Notes: generated by a model not told the origin, from the sequence alone. Counted from the first letter of the stretch, positions 1 to 9,427 are shown. The stretch: DNA of 64,000 nt from Xanthobacteraceae bacterium (GCA_024508855.1 JANINJ010000006.1:102301-166300); one strand, 5' to 3'. Numbers and translations: made by a program.

Positions 1-309
1 CCCGAGGGGCAACAGGCTGTCACGAACTGGAAGGTGCTCGGACGCGGCAACGGCCTCACTTGGCTGGCGATGGAGCCGGTCACCGGCCGCACCCATCAGT
101 TGCGCGTGCATTGCGCCGCCTCCGGCTGGCCGATCGTCGGTGACAATATCTATGGCAACGGGCCGCGGTTCGGCGAGCCATCGCTGCACCTGCATGCGCG
201 CGAGATCGTGATCCCGATTTCGCGCAACAAGGAACCGGTGCGCGTGACGGCGCCTGCACCTGCACATTTGCATGAGCGGCTTAAAGCCTGCGGGTGGAAC
301 GGCGATTAA
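1..309 (+). CDS. RluA-family 23S rRNA/tRNA pseudouridine synthase, C-terminal fragment
   Basis: The frame is open from the first base, so the gene begins before the window; only about 102 C-terminal residues are present. The conserved RluA-family block GRTHQLRVH is followed by a glycine-rich stretch and GDNIYG, as in the C-terminal half of the catalytic domain. The HRLD segment with the catalytic aspartate would lie upstream and is not visible. The family isomerises specific uridines to pseudouridine in structured RNA. Which RNA is modified (RluA, RluC or RluD type) cannot be told from this fragment. The stop overlaps the mtaB stop on the other strand within a shared TTAA, so the genes converge with no spacer. 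Confidence 0.85.
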   Translation, partial: PEGQQAVTNWKVLGRGNGLTWLAMEPVTGRTHQLRVHCAASGWPIVGDNIYGNGPRFGEPSLHLHAREIVIPISRNKEPVRVTAPAPAHLHERLKACGWNGD

Positions 310-1583
310 CCTTGCACCGTCAATCGCGCGCCGTCGTGCCCCGCGATGGTCATCGTTCGCACAGCGCCGGGCGTGCCACCGGCAATCGCGACCGGCACGA
401 AATGCTCGGTGCGGCCTTGGGTCGCGCTTTCGATCAATACCGCTCGTGAGCGACCGACTTCCGAATCGAGCCGCCGTCGCAGGGCAATCTCGCCGGATGT
501 CCGTAACCACTTCGCGCGTTCCTTGATCGTCGCGCCATCGACCTGTGGCATGCGCGCCGCCGGCGTACCGGGCCGCGGTGAATACGGAAACACGTGCAGA
601 AAAGTCAGGCCGCATTCCTCGACCATGTCCTGCGAGCGCATGAACATCTCGTCGGTCTCGGTCGGAAAGCCGGCGATGATATCCGCACCGAACACAATAT
701 CGGGACGCAGCCGCCGCACCTGCGCGCAAAACGCGATGGCATCGCCGCGCGAATGCCGCCGCTTCATGCGCTTGAGGATCATGTCGTCGCCGGCCTGCAG
801 CGACAGATGCAGGTGCGGCATCAGCCTCGCGTCGCTGCCGATCGCATCGAGCAGATCATGGTCCGCTTCGATCGAATCGATCGATGAGATGCGCAGCCGC
901 TTCAACTCCGGCACGTGGCGCAGGATCTTCTTGACCAGCGTGCCGAGCTTCGGCGTGCCCGGCAGATCGGCGCCATAGCTCGTGAGATCGACGCCGGTCA
1001 GCACAATCTCGGCGTGGCCGCGTTCGGCCAGCGTGCGCACCTGCTCGACCACGCCACCCATCGGCACCGAACGCGAATTGCCCCGGCCATACGGAATAAT
1101 GCAGAAGGTGCAGCGATGATCGCAGCCGTTCTGGATCTGCACGAACACGCGAGGCAGACCGGTCTGGAATCCGTCGACCAGATGCGGCGCCATCTCGGTG
1201 ACGGCCATGATGTCGGCGACGGCGATCTTCTCATCATGGTGCATGCCGAAGTCAGGCGCATGATCGAACGCCGCTCGCGTCGCCTGCCAGGCGGCACCAC
1301 GCATCTTGTCGTCGTTGCCGAGCACCCGGTCCACCTCGGGCATCTCGGCGAACATCTCGGGCTGGGTCTGCGCCGCGCAGCCGGTGACGACGACGCGCGC
1401 GTTCGGCCGCTCGCGCTTCAAGCGGCGGATCGATTGCCGCGCCTGCGCCACCGCTTCATTGGTGACCGCGCAACTGTTGATGACGATGGTGTCGTCGATG
1501 CCCGCGAGCCGGGCCTCGCGTCGAATCACTTCCGATTCGAACGCATTGAGGCGGCAGCCGAAGGTCACGACGTCGACGGCCAT
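306..1583 (-). CDS. mtaB: tRNA t6A37 methylthiotransferase MtaB
   Basis: Radical-SAM methylthiotransferase that converts t6A at position 37 of tRNA to ms2t6A. The N-terminal UPF0004 domain has its three cluster cysteines in FGCRLN, NSCAVT and TGCAAQ; the radical-SAM CxxxCxxC motif is CDHRCTFC near residue 150; the last 65 or so residues fit a TRAM RNA-binding domain. The protein is 425 residues, normal for the family. The ATG at 1583 was chosen because it starts exactly at the conserved domain; the longer frame reaching 1628 would run into dapF. The start lies one base past the dapF stop, so the two genes are co-transcribed and probably translationally coupled. MiaB is the main alternative, but the short N-terminus and the GCRLN motif favour MtaB. 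Confidence 0.92.
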   Translation of the reverse strand: MAVDVVTFGCRLNAFESEVIRREARLAGIDDTIVINSCAVTNEAVAQARQSIRRLKRERPNARVVVTGCAAQTQPEMFAEMPEVDRVLGNDDKMRGAAWQATRAAFDHAPDFGMHHDEKIAVADIMAVTEMAPHLVDGFQTGLPRVFVQIQNGCDHRCTFCIIPYGRGNSRSVPMGGVVEQVRTLAERGHAEIVLTGVDLTSYGADLPGTPKLGTLVKKILRHVPELKRLRISSIDSIEADHDLLDAIGSDARLMPHLHLSLQAGDDMILKRMKRRHSRGDAIAFCAQVRRLRPDIVFGADIIAGFPTETDEMFMRSQDMVEECGLTFLHVFPYSPRPGTPAARMPQVDGATIKERAKWLRTSGEIALRRRLDSEVGRSRAVLIESATQGRTEHFVPVAIAGGTPGAVRTMTIAGHDGARLTVQG

Positions 1584-1584
1584 C

Positions 1585-2457
1585 TCAGGCGACGCTTGCG
1601 AACAGCGCCGGATCGAAGCGGCCTTCATATTCGAACGCCGCAGGCCCGGTCATCAGCACGTGATCGTCGCGCTCACGCCATTCGATGGTGAGTTCGCCGC
1701 CCGGTAGCGTCATATGCACCGTGCGGCCGGTCCGCTTGAGACGCGTCGCCGCAACGGCGGTGGCGCAGGCGGCCGAACCGCAGGCCTTGGTCAGCCCCGC
1801 ACCGCGCTCCCATGTACGCATCACGATGTGATCGCGATCGACGATGTGGGCCAACGTGATATTGGCGCGCTCCGGAAAGATCGGATGATTTTCGAGCAGC
1901 GGACCGAAGCGCTCCAGATCGTAAGCCTGAATGTCATCAACCCAGAAGATCGCATGCGGGTTGCCCATGCTGACGACCGATGGCGAATGCAAGATTGGCG
2001 CATCGATCGGCCCGACCTGCAATTCGATGTAGCGGGTGTCGCGAAACTCCTCAGCCAGCGGAATGTCCTTCCAGCCGAACTTCGGCGCGCCCATGTCGAC
2101 GGTGAAAAGGTCGGGCGACGGACCCTGCCAGCAGTTCAAGAGCCCGGCGCGGGTTTCAAAGGTCAGCGCCGACTTGCCCGTCGCAGCGAAGGTTTGGCGC
2201 GCCACGCAGCGCATGCCGTTGCCGCAGGCGGCGGCTTCAGAGCCGTCATTGTTATAAATCCGGACGAACGCCTCGGTGCCTTGGAGGCGCGCCGGCTGCA
2301 GCACCATCAACTGGTCGTACGGCACTCCGGCAGGCGACGCCACTGCCCGTGCATCCTCCGGCGTGACCGCCCCCGCGGAATCGCGCAGATCGATCACGAC
2401 GATCTCGTTGCCGATGCCATTCATCTTGCTGAAGGCGTGATTTGCCAGCGCGCTCAT
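1585..2457 (-). CDS. dapF: Diaminopimelate epimerase
   Basis: Converts LL- to meso-diaminopimelate, the penultimate step to lysine and the source of the peptidoglycan cross-linking residue; cytoplasmic. At 290 residues it has the two-lobed DapF architecture with both catalytic cysteines: ACGNGMRC in the first lobe and ACGSAACA in the second. The start [19 protein letters not shown] contains the conserved KMNGxGN signature. It is upstream of and immediately adjacent to mtaB on the same strand, a pairing common in rhizobia. No unusual residues seen. Confidence 0.96.
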   Translation of the reverse strand: MSALANHAFSKMNGIGNEIVVIDLRDSAGAVTPEDARAVASPAGVPYDQLMVLQPARLQGTEAFVRIYNNDGSEAAACGNGMRCVARQTFAATGKSALTFETRAGLLNCWQGPSPDLFTVDMGAPKFGWKDIPLAEEFRDTRYIELQVGPIDAPILHSPSVVSMGNPHAIFWVDDIQAYDLERFGPLLENHPIFPERANITLAHIVDRDHIVMRTWERGAGLTKACGSAACATAVAATRLKRTGRTVHMTLPGGELTIEWRERDDHVLMTGPAAFEYEGRFDPALFASVA

Positions 2458-2696
2458 GGGATTTCCGTGGGTTATGCCGTCTTATATGGCGAACCCTGCC
2501 GGCTTGGCCAGTGCGGCGAATCTGTGTCCGCACAATCGCCCCCATAGACCGGAAACGACCGTTCATGATCGAGACATCTTTCGACGCATATTGGTGATCG
2601 TATCCGGCATGGGACGGAAGCCGACCCCGCATGTTAGCATGCCGGAACTCAGCTTTGCCCACGCCGGCCAGCCGTCACGGCCATGGAGATATCGGA

Positions 2697-3464
2697 ATGC
2701 ACCGCCCTCGCCTGTTTCGTTTTTCCACGCTTGCCCTGATCCCGGCGGTTGCGATCTCGCTCTCGGCAGCCGGTGCGCTGGCCCAATCGCCACCCGCCAC
2801 GCCTCCTGCCACCGCACCGGCAACGCCGCCGGCCGCGCCCGCACCGTCCGACACGACCACGCCTTCGACGACGGCACCGGCAACCCCTGCTCCGACGACG
2901 CCAGCCGCGCCGGCGCCCACCCCCGAATCGCCGACCCCAACGCCAGCGCCCGGTGCCGCAGCCCCCACAACGCCGCCTGCCAATGCAGCGCCCGTTCAGA
3001 CCGCCGACCCGTTTGGCGAGGAGATCACGCTGACTTCGAAGACCGTGCTGATCTACAACGGCAACGCGACCTGGGATTCAGCCTTCGAGAGCCTGATCGA
3101 TGCGTTCAAGACGCTGACGGCGTTCCTCGACAAGCAAGGCATCAAGCCGTCCGGCAATCCGATGATTGTCTACACTTCGACCGACGACAACGGCTTCGTA
3201 TTCCAGGCCGAAATTCCAGTCGATCAGGAGCCGAAGAACCTCGCCAAGAACATGGCCATGGGCAAATCGCCGGAAGGCAAGGCGCTGAAATTCGTGCATC
3301 GCGGCTCCTATGACAACATGGACAACACCTACGAGGCGATCACCAATCATCTCGACGACAAGAAGCTGGAAGCCAAGGACCTGTTTATCGAGGAATACGT
3401 CACCGACCCGCTGAAAACCGAAGAGGACAAGCTGGTCATCAATGTCTATGTGCCCCTGAAGTGA
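2697..3464 (+). CDS. Exported GyrI-like (effector-binding domain) protein with Pro/Ala/Thr-rich linker
   Basis: A 255-residue protein in three parts: an N-terminal signal peptide (about residues 1-27, ending ALAQ), a low-complexity Pro/Ala/Thr linker (about 28-105), and a C-terminal domain of about 150 residues resembling the GyrI-like/AraC effector-binding fold (conserved VIYNG near its start, FVHRGSYDNM, LFIEEYVTDP near the end). Such domains bind small molecules; an exported version is probably a periplasmic or surface binding module, ligand unknown. The ATG at 2697 has GGAGA about 8 bases upstream and starts directly with the signal peptide, unlike the longer frame from 2631. The next gene starts 4 bases after this stop, so they form an operon. 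Confidence 0.8.
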   Translation: MHRPRLFRFSTLALIPAVAISLSAAGALAQSPPATPPATAPATPPAAPAPSDTTTPSTTAPATPAPTTPAAPAPTPESPTPTPAPGAAAPTTPPANAAPVQTADPFGEEITLTSKTVLIYNGNATWDSAFESLIDAFKTLTAFLDKQGIKPSGNPMIVYTSTDDNGFVFQAEIPVDQEPKNLAKNMAMGKSPEGKALKFVHRGSYDNMDNTYEAITNHLDDKKLEAKDLFIEEYVTDPLKTEEDKLVINVYVPLK

Positions 3465-3468
3465 GATC

Positions 3469-4179
3469 ATGAACCGCATTCGCACATTCGCTACGATCTT
3501 CGCCGTCACCGCCTCGATCACCGGACCCGCCATGGCCGATTCCGTTCCGCCGCCAATGATTTCCGTCACCGGCGAAGCCACCGTGAATGCAGCGCCCGAT
3601 CTGGCGCAGATCGACGGCGGCGTCAGCACCGATGCCAAGACCGCGCGCGAGGCCAGCGACGCCAACAACGCCGCGATGGGCAAGGTGCTGCTGGCGCTGA
3701 AGGGCGCGGGCCTCGCCGAGAAGGATTACCAGACCGCGCGCCTGTCGCTGCAACCGCAATATGCCAGCAACAACAGTCGCAACGGCCCCAACGTCATCAC
3801 CGGCTATCGCGCCAGCAATCGCGTCACCATCAAGGTGCGCGATGTCGGCAAAGTCGCCAACGTGATCGATACGCTGGTCAATGCCGGCGCCAACGACATC
3901 GGCGGCATCAATTTCACGGTGTCCAACGCATCGAAGCTGCTGGACGACGCGCGCCCACAGGCGATCGCCGATGCCCGCCGCAAAGCGGAAATCTACGCCA
4001 AGGCCGCCGGCGTCGGGCTCGGCGATCCGGTCAGCATCGCCGAAGGCGGCTTCAGCCCGCCGATGCCGATGGCCCGCAAGATGTCCGCGGATTTCGCCTC
4101 CGCCCCTGTCGCGCCGGGCGAGGAAACACTGCACCTCACGGTGAGCGTGTCGTGGGCGATCAAGCCTGCGGGGCAGTAA
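3469..4179 (+). CDS. SIMPL (DUF541) domain periplasmic protein
   Basis: A 236-residue protein with an N-terminal signal peptide ending near AMADS, then a complete SIMPL/DUF541 domain: ISVTGEATVNAAPDLAQI, a segment around YQTARLSLQPQY, and the conserved C-terminal ARRKAEIYAKAAGV helix. Family members are periplasmic or outer-membrane-associated (for example E. coli YggE, linked to oxidative stress protection), but the biochemical role is unknown. It follows the GyrI-like exported protein by 4 bases, so both are likely co-expressed envelope proteins. It ends 8 bases from the stop of the convergent metallo-beta-lactamase-fold gene. Confidence 0.88.
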   Translation: MNRIRTFATIFAVTASITGPAMADSVPPPMISVTGEATVNAAPDLAQIDGGVSTDAKTAREASDANNAAMGKVLLALKGAGLAEKDYQTARLSLQPQYASNNSRNGPNVITGYRASNRVTIKVRDVGKVANVIDTLVNAGANDIGGINFTVSNASKLLDDARPQAIADARRKAEIYAKAAGVGLGDPVSIAEGGFSPPMPMARKMSADFASAPVAPGEETLHLTVSVSWAIKPAGQ

Positions 4180-4187
4180 AAAGGCGC

Positions 4188-5252
4188 TTAAATTTCGACC
4201 ACCTGCCCCGGCTTCAACGCGACGAACCGCTCGCGCGCAACGCCTGCGGCATCGAGTGCGGCGTGCAGCGCTAGTTCGGGCGCATCGATGGCTTCGTCGG
4301 TCAGTTGAAACGTGCCGTGATGGTGCGCGAAGGCCTGCTGCGCGCCGCAATCCGCCAACGCCTTCACCGCATCCTCCGGGTTCATGTGCTGATCGCGCAT
4401 GAACCAGCGCGGCTCATAGGCGCCGATCGGCAGGATCGCCGCGCGCAACGCGCCATGCGTCTCCCGCACGCGGCGGAAATGCAGCCCGTCACCGTAACCT
4501 GAATCGCAGACGATGTAGATTTTACCCGCCGGCGTCTCCAGCACGAAACTCGCCCACAGGGCCTTGTTGCGATCGAACAAGCCGCGCGCCGACCAATGCC
4601 GCGTCGGCACCAGCGTGACGGCGATGCCGTTGCCGAGTTCGACGCGCTGATGCCAGTCGAAGGCTTGCGCGCCGATTGCGCCATCTGCCGCGCGCATGGT
4701 GACGTCGTTGCCGAGCGGCGTGACGATGCGCGGCGAAAATTTCGCCTGCAATCGCGACAGCGTTGCGACATCGAGATGATCGTAGTGGCCGTGCGACACC
4801 AGTACGGCATCGATCGGCGGCAGCGCGTCGAACGCGATGCCCGGATCGTTATGCCGCTTCGGCCCCGCCCAAGAGAACGGCGATGCCCGTTCCGACCACA
4901 CCGGATCGATCAGGATGTTGAGCCCCGCCGTCTGGATCAGCCAAGAGGCATGGCCGACGAATACGAGGCGCACCTTGTCCCCAGTGACCCGCGCCGGCGG
5001 CGTATCGGCATAGGCGCTCGGCACCCAATCCGGCCACGCGTGCCGCTGCCGGCCGCCGCCGAACTGCCAGCGCAGCACTTCGGTCAGGCTTTTGGGCGGT
5101 GCGCCGTCGGGATCGAAGAAATGCGTGCCGTCGAAATGATCGGAGATGGGGCCGGCGTAGGTTTTCATGCGGGAAGCCCAGAATGCGGAACCGCCAAGCA
5201 GGGCGGCGAGGCCACCCGCTACAGCGAAGAAGCGGCGGCGCGTGATTTTCAT
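4188..5252 (-). CDS. Tat-exported metallo-beta-lactamase-fold hydrolase (UlaG/NAPE-PLD type)
   Basis: A 354-residue protein beginning with ITRRRFFAVAGGLAALLGG, a twin-arginine signal followed by a hydrophobic stretch, so it is probably exported folded or held in the inner membrane facing the periplasm. The catalytic domain has VSHGHYDHLD (HxHxDH metal ligands), a later metal-bridging aspartate in CDSGYGDG, and a C-terminal FAHHHGTF histidine. The layout matches the NAPE-PLD/RomA-like branch of the superfamily rather than true beta-lactamases. The substrate is unknown; phosphodiesters or lactones are family possibilities. Single-gene unit facing the SIMPL gene. Confidence 0.85.
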   Translation of the reverse strand: MKITRRRFFAVAGGLAALLGGSAFWASRMKTYAGPISDHFDGTHFFDPDGAPPKSLTEVLRWQFGGGRQRHAWPDWVPSAYADTPPARVTGDKVRLVFVGHASWLIQTAGLNILIDPVWSERASPFSWAGPKRHNDPGIAFDALPPIDAVLVSHGHYDHLDVATLSRLQAKFSPRIVTPLGNDVTMRAADGAIGAQAFDWHQRVELGNGIAVTLVPTRHWSARGLFDRNKALWASFVLETPAGKIYIVCDSGYGDGLHFRRVRETHGALRAAILPIGAYEPRWFMRDQHMNPEDAVKALADCGAQQAFAHHHGTFQLTDEAIDAPELALHAALDAAGVARERFVALKPGQVVEI

Positions 5253-5387
5253 GATCCGATTGGGCCCGAAATCACCGGATTCAGCAAGCCGCCCGCTGCA
5301 ACTCTACAAGCCATTGATCGGTCAAAAGATATTGACTTCGCGTCCCACGGCGAACCGGCTTGGTTTCGCCGTCCAACATTCAATATA

Positions 5388-5416
5388 TTGACTTATCCGG
5401 TGGGGAAGCGTTTAAC
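5388..5416 (+). promoter_or_regulatory. Candidate sigma-70 promoter for ffh operon
   Basis: TTGACT at 5388-5393 and TTTAAC at 5411-5416 are separated by 17 bases, about 120 bases before the ffh start in an otherwise gene-free 282-base gap. The -35 is strong for an alphaproteobacterial housekeeping promoter, while the -10 is weak. No experimental support; this is read by eye. Confidence 0.4.
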
Positions 5417-5534
5417 CCGCGCAACTTCTCGGAAAGACGTTCTTTTCGACCCGCCGCCCGGCCCTTGAGACCGGAGGCCAACGCCCGACAGCGCTGTGCG
5501 CCCTCGGGCGCAAACGTGTTTGGATTAGTGGCCC

Positions 5535-7079
5535 ATGTTCGACAATCTGTCGGAAAAGCTTGGTGGCATTCTCGATCGGCTCACCCGCCGCGGTGCGCTG
5601 ACCGAGGCGGATGTCGACGCCGCGATGCGCGAGGTGCGCCGCGCGCTGCTCGAGGCCGACGTCGCCCTCGAAGTCGTGCGCAGCTTCACCGAGAAGGTTC
5701 GCGAGCAGGCAGTCGGCGCTACCGTCGTCAAATCGGTGACGCCCGGCCAGATGGTCGTGAAGATCGTCCACGACCAGCTCATCGCGACGCTGGGCGCCGA
5801 CGGCCAGACCATCGATCTCAACGCGCCCGCACCGGTGCCGATCATGATGGTCGGCCTGCAGGGCTCCGGTAAAACCACCACCACCGCAAAACTCGCGCGC
5901 CGCCTGACGACCCGCGACAAGCGCAAGGTGCTGATGGCCTCACTCGACGTCTATCGCCCTGCGGCGATGGAACAGCTCGCAGTGCTCGGCCGCGACCTCG
6001 ACATTCAGACGCTGCCGATCGTCGCCGGCCAGAAGCCCGAGCAGATCGCGCGCCGCGCCATCGAAGCCGGCAAGCTCGGCGGCTACGACGTGGTGCTGCT
6101 CGATACCGCCGGGCGCACGACGCTCGACGAAGAGATGATGAGCGAGGCGGCAGCGATCAAAGCGGCCGCCCATCCGCACGAAGTGCTGCTGGTCGCCGAC
6201 TCGCTGACCGGCCAGGACGCGGTCAACCTCGCCCGCTCGTTCGATCAACGCGTCGGCCTCACCGGCATCGTGCTGACCCGTGTCGACGGCGACGGCCGCG
6301 GCGGCGCGGCGCTGTCGATGCGCGAAGTCACCGGCAAGCCGATCAAACTGATCGGTACTGGTGAAAAGACCGACGCGCTCGAAGATTTCCATCCCGACCG
6401 CATCGCCGGCCGCATTCTCGGCATGGGCGACGTGGTGTCGCTGGTCGAAAAAGCCGCCGCGCATATCGACGCCGAAAAGGCCGCGCGCGTTGCCGAGAAG
6501 ATGCGCAAAGGTCAGTTCGACCTCAACGACATGCGCGACCAGCTGCAGCAGATGGCGAAGATGGGCGGCATCGGTGGTCTGATGGGCATGATGCCCGGCA
6601 TCGCCAAGATGAAGAACCAGATCGCCGCCGCCGGCGTCGACGACGGCATCCTCAAGCGCCAGGTGGCGATCATCGATTCGATGACGCGGCAGGAGCGCAA
6701 GCATCCCGACGTCCTCAAGGCCAGCCGCAAGAAGCGCATCGCCGCCGGTGCCGGCCAGAAGGTCGAGGACATCAACAAACTGCTGAAGATGCACCGGAAC
6801 ATGGCCGACATGATGAAGATGATGGGATCGGGCAAGCGCGGCCCGATGGCCGGCATCGCCCAGGCCATGGGCTTTGGCGGCGGCATGCCCTCGCCCGAGC
6901 AGATGAAGGCAATGGCCGACAAGCTGCCCAAGGGCGCCGATGGCATGCCGCAACTACCCAAGGATCTTCCCGCCGGCCTGCGTGGCGGATTGCCGAACCT
7001 GCCGGGACTTACCGGCCTGAGCGGCAAGCCTACATTGCCCGGTCTCGGCGGCTTTCCCGGACTGGGCAAGAAGAAATAA
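5535..7079 (+). CDS. ffh: Signal recognition particle protein Ffh (SRP54)
   Basis: GTPase subunit of the signal recognition particle, which delivers ribosomes making inner-membrane proteins to the receptor FtsY. The 514 residues contain the N domain, the G domain with P-loop GLQGSGKTTTTAKLA (about 104-118), DTAGRTTLDE (G3), TRVDGDGRGG (G4) and a methionine-rich M domain (MGGIGGLMGMMPGIAKM onward) that binds 4.5S RNA and signal peptides. It is some 60 residues longer than E. coli Ffh because of a Gly/Leu/Pro-rich tail ending GLGKKK. It is the first gene of the ffh-rpsP-rimM-trmD-rplS run; the 4.5S RNA gene is not in this window. Confidence 0.97.
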   Translation: MFDNLSEKLGGILDRLTRRGALTEADVDAAMREVRRALLEADVALEVVRSFTEKVREQAVGATVVKSVTPGQMVVKIVHDQLIATLGADGQTIDLNAPAPVPIMMVGLQGSGKTTTTAKLARRLTTRDKRKVLMASLDVYRPAAMEQLAVLGRDLDIQTLPIVAGQKPEQIARRAIEAGKLGGYDVVLLDTAGRTTLDEEMMSEAAAIKAAAHPHEVLLVADSLTGQDAVNLARSFDQRVGLTGIVLTRVDGDGRGGAALSMREVTGKPIKLIGTGEKTDALEDFHPDRIAGRILGMGDVVSLVEKAAAHIDAEKAARVAEKMRKGQFDLNDMRDQLQQMAKMGGIGGLMGMMPGIAKMKNQIAAAGVDDGILKRQVAIIDSMTRQERKHPDVLKASRKKRIAAGAGQKVEDINKLLKMHRNMADMMKMMGSGKRGPMAGIAQAMGFGGGMPSPEQMKAMADKLPKGADGMPQLPKDLPAGLRGGLPNLPGLTGLSGKPTLPGLGGFPGLGKKK

Positions 7080-7127
7080 TCGCTTTCAACTCACACAGAC
7101 TCAAACAGACTTCCAAAGGAGAACTCA

Positions 7128-7460
7128 ATGTCAGTCGTTATCCGCCTCGCTCGCGCAGGCACCAAGAAGCGTCCGGTCTATCATGTCGTCGTTGCCGACT
7201 CGCGCTTTCCCCGCGATGGCCGCTTCATCGAGCGCCTCGGCTACTTCAATCCGCTGCTGCCGAAGGACAACGAGCTGCGTCTGAAGCTCGACATGGACAA
7301 GGTGAAGAGCTGGCTCGCCAAGGGCGCGCAGCCGTCGGATCGCGTGTCGCGTTTCCTCGATACCGCCGGCGTCAAGAAGCGCGCGCCGCGCAACAACCCG
7401 GAAAAGGCCGTGCCGCGCAAGGAGCGCAAGGCGCAGGCTGAAGCGGCTGCAAAGGGCTAA
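7128..7460 (+). CDS. rpsP: 30S ribosomal protein S16
   Basis: Small-subunit ribosomal protein needed for 30S assembly. The N-terminus [20 protein letters not shown] is diagnostic of S16. At 110 residues it is longer than the roughly 82-residue E. coli protein because of a basic Lys/Arg/Ala-rich tail, common in alphaproteobacteria. AAAGGAGAA about 7 bases before the ATG is a strong ribosome binding site. It lies 48 bases after ffh and 15 bases before rimM in the conserved translation operon. Confidence 0.97.
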   Translation: MSVVIRLARAGTKKRPVYHVVVADSRFPRDGRFIERLGYFNPLLPKDNELRLKLDMDKVKSWLAKGAQPSDRVSRFLDTAGVKKRAPRNNPEKAVPRKERKAQAEAAAKG

Positions 7461-7475
7461 GCCGGCTAGCGGGCG

Positions 7476-7997
7476 ATGACAAAGCAGATTTGTGTCGCCC
7501 GGATTGGCGCCGCGCATGGCGTGCGCGGCGCGGTGAAGCTGTGGACCTTCACCGAAGACCCGCTGGCGGTGCTGCATTACGGCCCGCTGGCGTCCAGGGA
7601 CGGCGCGCGCACGCTCGTCGTCACCCACGCGCGTGAAGCCAAGGATCATCTGGTCGCAACGCTTGAAGGCGTGACCACGCGTGACGACGCCGAGAAACTC
7701 AATGGCGTCGAACTCTACATCGCGCGGGACAAGCTTCCCGCGACCGATGACGACGAATATTACCACGCCGACCTGATCGGATTGTCCGCGGAGACCACCG
7801 CCGGCGAGGCGATCGGCCGCGTCAGCGCGATCCATAATTTCGGTGCGGGCGACGTCATCGAGATCGCCCCGCCCCACGGTCCGACTCTGTTGCTGCCGTT
7901 CAGCAATGCGGTGGTGCCGACCGTCGATATTGCCGGGGGCCGCGTGGTGATAGAACTGCCGGGCGAGATCGACGGCGATACGCCGAACGACAGCTAG
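7476..7997 (+). CDS. rimM: Ribosome maturation factor RimM
   Basis: A 30S maturation factor that binds S19 and helps process 16S rRNA in the 3' domain. The 173 residues show the N-terminal RimM barrel ([19 protein letters not shown]), a linker and the C-terminal PRC-barrel containing [11 protein letters not shown] and GAGDVIEI. Length and order are normal. It sits between rpsP and trmD as in most bacteria. The gap to trmD (153 bases) is unusually long because a palindromic repeat element occupies it. Confidence 0.95.
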   Translation: MTKQICVARIGAAHGVRGAVKLWTFTEDPLAVLHYGPLASRDGARTLVVTHAREAKDHLVATLEGVTTRDDAEKLNGVELYIARDKLPATDDDEYYHADLIGLSAETTAGEAIGRVSAIHNFGAGDVIEIAPPHGPTLLLPFSNAVVPTVDIAGGRVVIELPGEIDGDTPNDS

Positions 7998-8015
7998 CAA
8001 CGACGAACAACATCT

Positions 8016-8119
8016 CGTCATGCCCGGCCTTGTGCCGGGCATCCACGTCTGTCTTTCTCAGCTTCAGGACGTGGATGTTCTTAAGAGCGTGGATGGCCGG
8101 GACACGCCCGGCCATGACG
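8016..8119. repeat. Palindromic mosaic repeat, family A, copy 1
   Basis: About 104 bases starting CGTCATGCCCGGCC and ending GGCCATGACG, with inner ACGTC/GACGT arms, giving a long imperfect hairpin. It fills the rimM-trmD gap. The same ends and CCACGTC core recur at 42500-42590 and, partly, at 50317-50450 and 53555-53585. These resemble the short intergenic palindromes widespread in Bradyrhizobium and Rhodopseudomonas genomes. Inside this operon it would be transcribed and could affect message stability. Confidence 0.8.
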
Positions 8120-8150
8120 TTCCCTCAGTTACCAGCTTGGTGCCTTATCG

Positions 8151-8882
8151 ATGACTTGGCGCGCGACCATCCTGACCCTGTTTCCGGAGATGTTTCCCGG
8201 CCCGCTCGGCGTCAGTCTGGCGGGGCGGGCGCTCGCGTCCGGACTCTGGGAACTGGAAGCCCGCGATATCCGCGCTTCGGCAACCGACCGCCACCGCAGC
8301 GTCGATGACACGCCGGCCGGCGGCGGGCCCGGCATGGTGCTGCGCGCCGACATCCTCGCCGCCGCCATCGATGCCGCCGATATCGCCCCCGGCCGTCCCC
8401 GGCTGGTGATGAGCCCACGCGGTCGGCCATTGACCCAGTCCCTGGTTGCGGAGCTCGCGGCCGGCCCGGGTCCCTTGATCGTCTGCGGGAGATTCGAGGG
8501 GATCGACCAGCGGGTCATCGATGCCCGCGGGCTCGAAGAGGTTTCGATCGGCGACTACGTGCTGTCCGGCGGGGAAATCGGCGCCATGGCGCTGATCGAT
8601 GCCTGCGTGCGCCTGCTGCCCGGGGTGATGGGAAAGCTCAGTTCGGGGGACGACGAGAGCTTCTCGGCTGGACTACTGGAATACCCGCAATATACCCGGC
8701 CCCAGGACTTCGAAGGCCGGCCCATTCCCGACATCCTGCTGTCGGGCGACCACGCCCGGGTCGCGGCCTGGCGCCGGGCCGAGGCCGAGGCGCTGACCCG
8801 GAACCGGCGGCCGGACCTCTGGCAGGCGCATGCCAAGCAGACCGGCAACCAAAAAGCCCCAAAAAGCACGACAGACGGGTGA
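8151..8882 (+). CDS. trmD: tRNA (guanine-N1)-methyltransferase TrmD
   Basis: Methylates G37 at N1 next to the anticodon of tRNAs reading CNN codons, preventing +1 frameshifts. The 243 residues contain the SPOUT trefoil-knot signatures: [13 protein letters not shown] at the start, [11 protein letters not shown], the SAM-binding [13 protein letters not shown] and GDYVLSGGE, and the late [10 protein letters not shown] block. Length is typical. Fourth gene of the ffh to rplS run; read through a palindromic repeat upstream. Confidence 0.97.
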   Translation: MTWRATILTLFPEMFPGPLGVSLAGRALASGLWELEARDIRASATDRHRSVDDTPAGGGPGMVLRADILAAAIDAADIAPGRPRLVMSPRGRPLTQSLVAELAAGPGPLIVCGRFEGIDQRVIDARGLEEVSIGDYVLSGGEIGAMALIDACVRLLPGVMGKLSSGDDESFSAGLLEYPQYTRPQDFEGRPIPDILLSGDHARVAAWRRAEAEALTRNRRPDLWQAHAKQTGNQKAPKSTTDG

Positions 8883-8988
8883 CAACGGCTTCGCTTTGCC
8901 GTATAGGAGCGCGAAATCCGTGCAATGGCAGGGTAACGAATTCCGCGCAGCCGCCTCAATGGCTGGCGCGCACCGATGGAGATTTGCA

Positions 8989-9378
8989 ATGAACATCATC
9001 CAGCAGCTCGAAAAAGAGCAGTTCGACAAGCTGTCGGCCGGCAAGGATATTCCGGAATTCGGCCCCGGCGACACCGTGATCGTCAACGTGAAGGTGGTCG
9101 AAGGCGAGCGCACCCGCGTACAGGCCTATGAAGGCGTCTGCATCGGCCGTTCCGGCGGCGGGCTCAACGAGAGCTTCACCGTGCGCAAGATTTCCTACGG
9201 CGAGGGCGTCGAGCGCGTATTTCCGCTGCTCTCCCCGATGATCGACTCGATCAAGGTCGTGCGTCGCGGCAAGGTGCGTCGTGCCAAGCTGTATTACCTG
9301 CGCAGCCTGCGCGGCAAGTCGGCCCGCATCGTCGAGAAGAAGCAGGACCGGCCGCAGGCGGCCGCCGTCGGCGAGTAA
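8989..9378 (+). CDS. rplS: 50S ribosomal protein L19
   Basis: Large-subunit protein at the 30S-50S interface. The conserved L19 core is clear: [33 protein letters not shown], and [13 protein letters not shown] (about residues 22-115). At 129 residues it is slightly longer than E. coli L19 through a C-terminal extension. The ATG at 8989 has GGAGA 6 bases upstream, whereas the frame extended to 8830 overlaps trmD and lacks L19 similarity. Last gene of the operon, followed 21 bases later by a strong intrinsic terminator. Confidence 0.97.
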   Translation: MNIIQQLEKEQFDKLSAGKDIPEFGPGDTVIVNVKVVEGERTRVQAYEGVCIGRSGGGLNESFTVRKISYGEGVERVFPLLSPMIDSIKVVRRGKVRRAKLYYLRSLRGKSARIVEKKQDRPQAAAVGE

Positions 9379-9398
9379 TCGCTGCATACCGGGTTCTG

Positions 9399-9427
9399 AA
9401 AAGCGCGGGCAGGTCCCGCGCTTTTTT
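9399..9427 (+). terminator. Intrinsic terminator after rplS
   Basis: A GC-rich stem AAAGCGCGGG / CCCGCGCTTT with a 5-base loop runs directly into a T6 tract. It ends the ffh-rpsP-rimM-trmD-rplS transcript. Confidence 0.9.
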
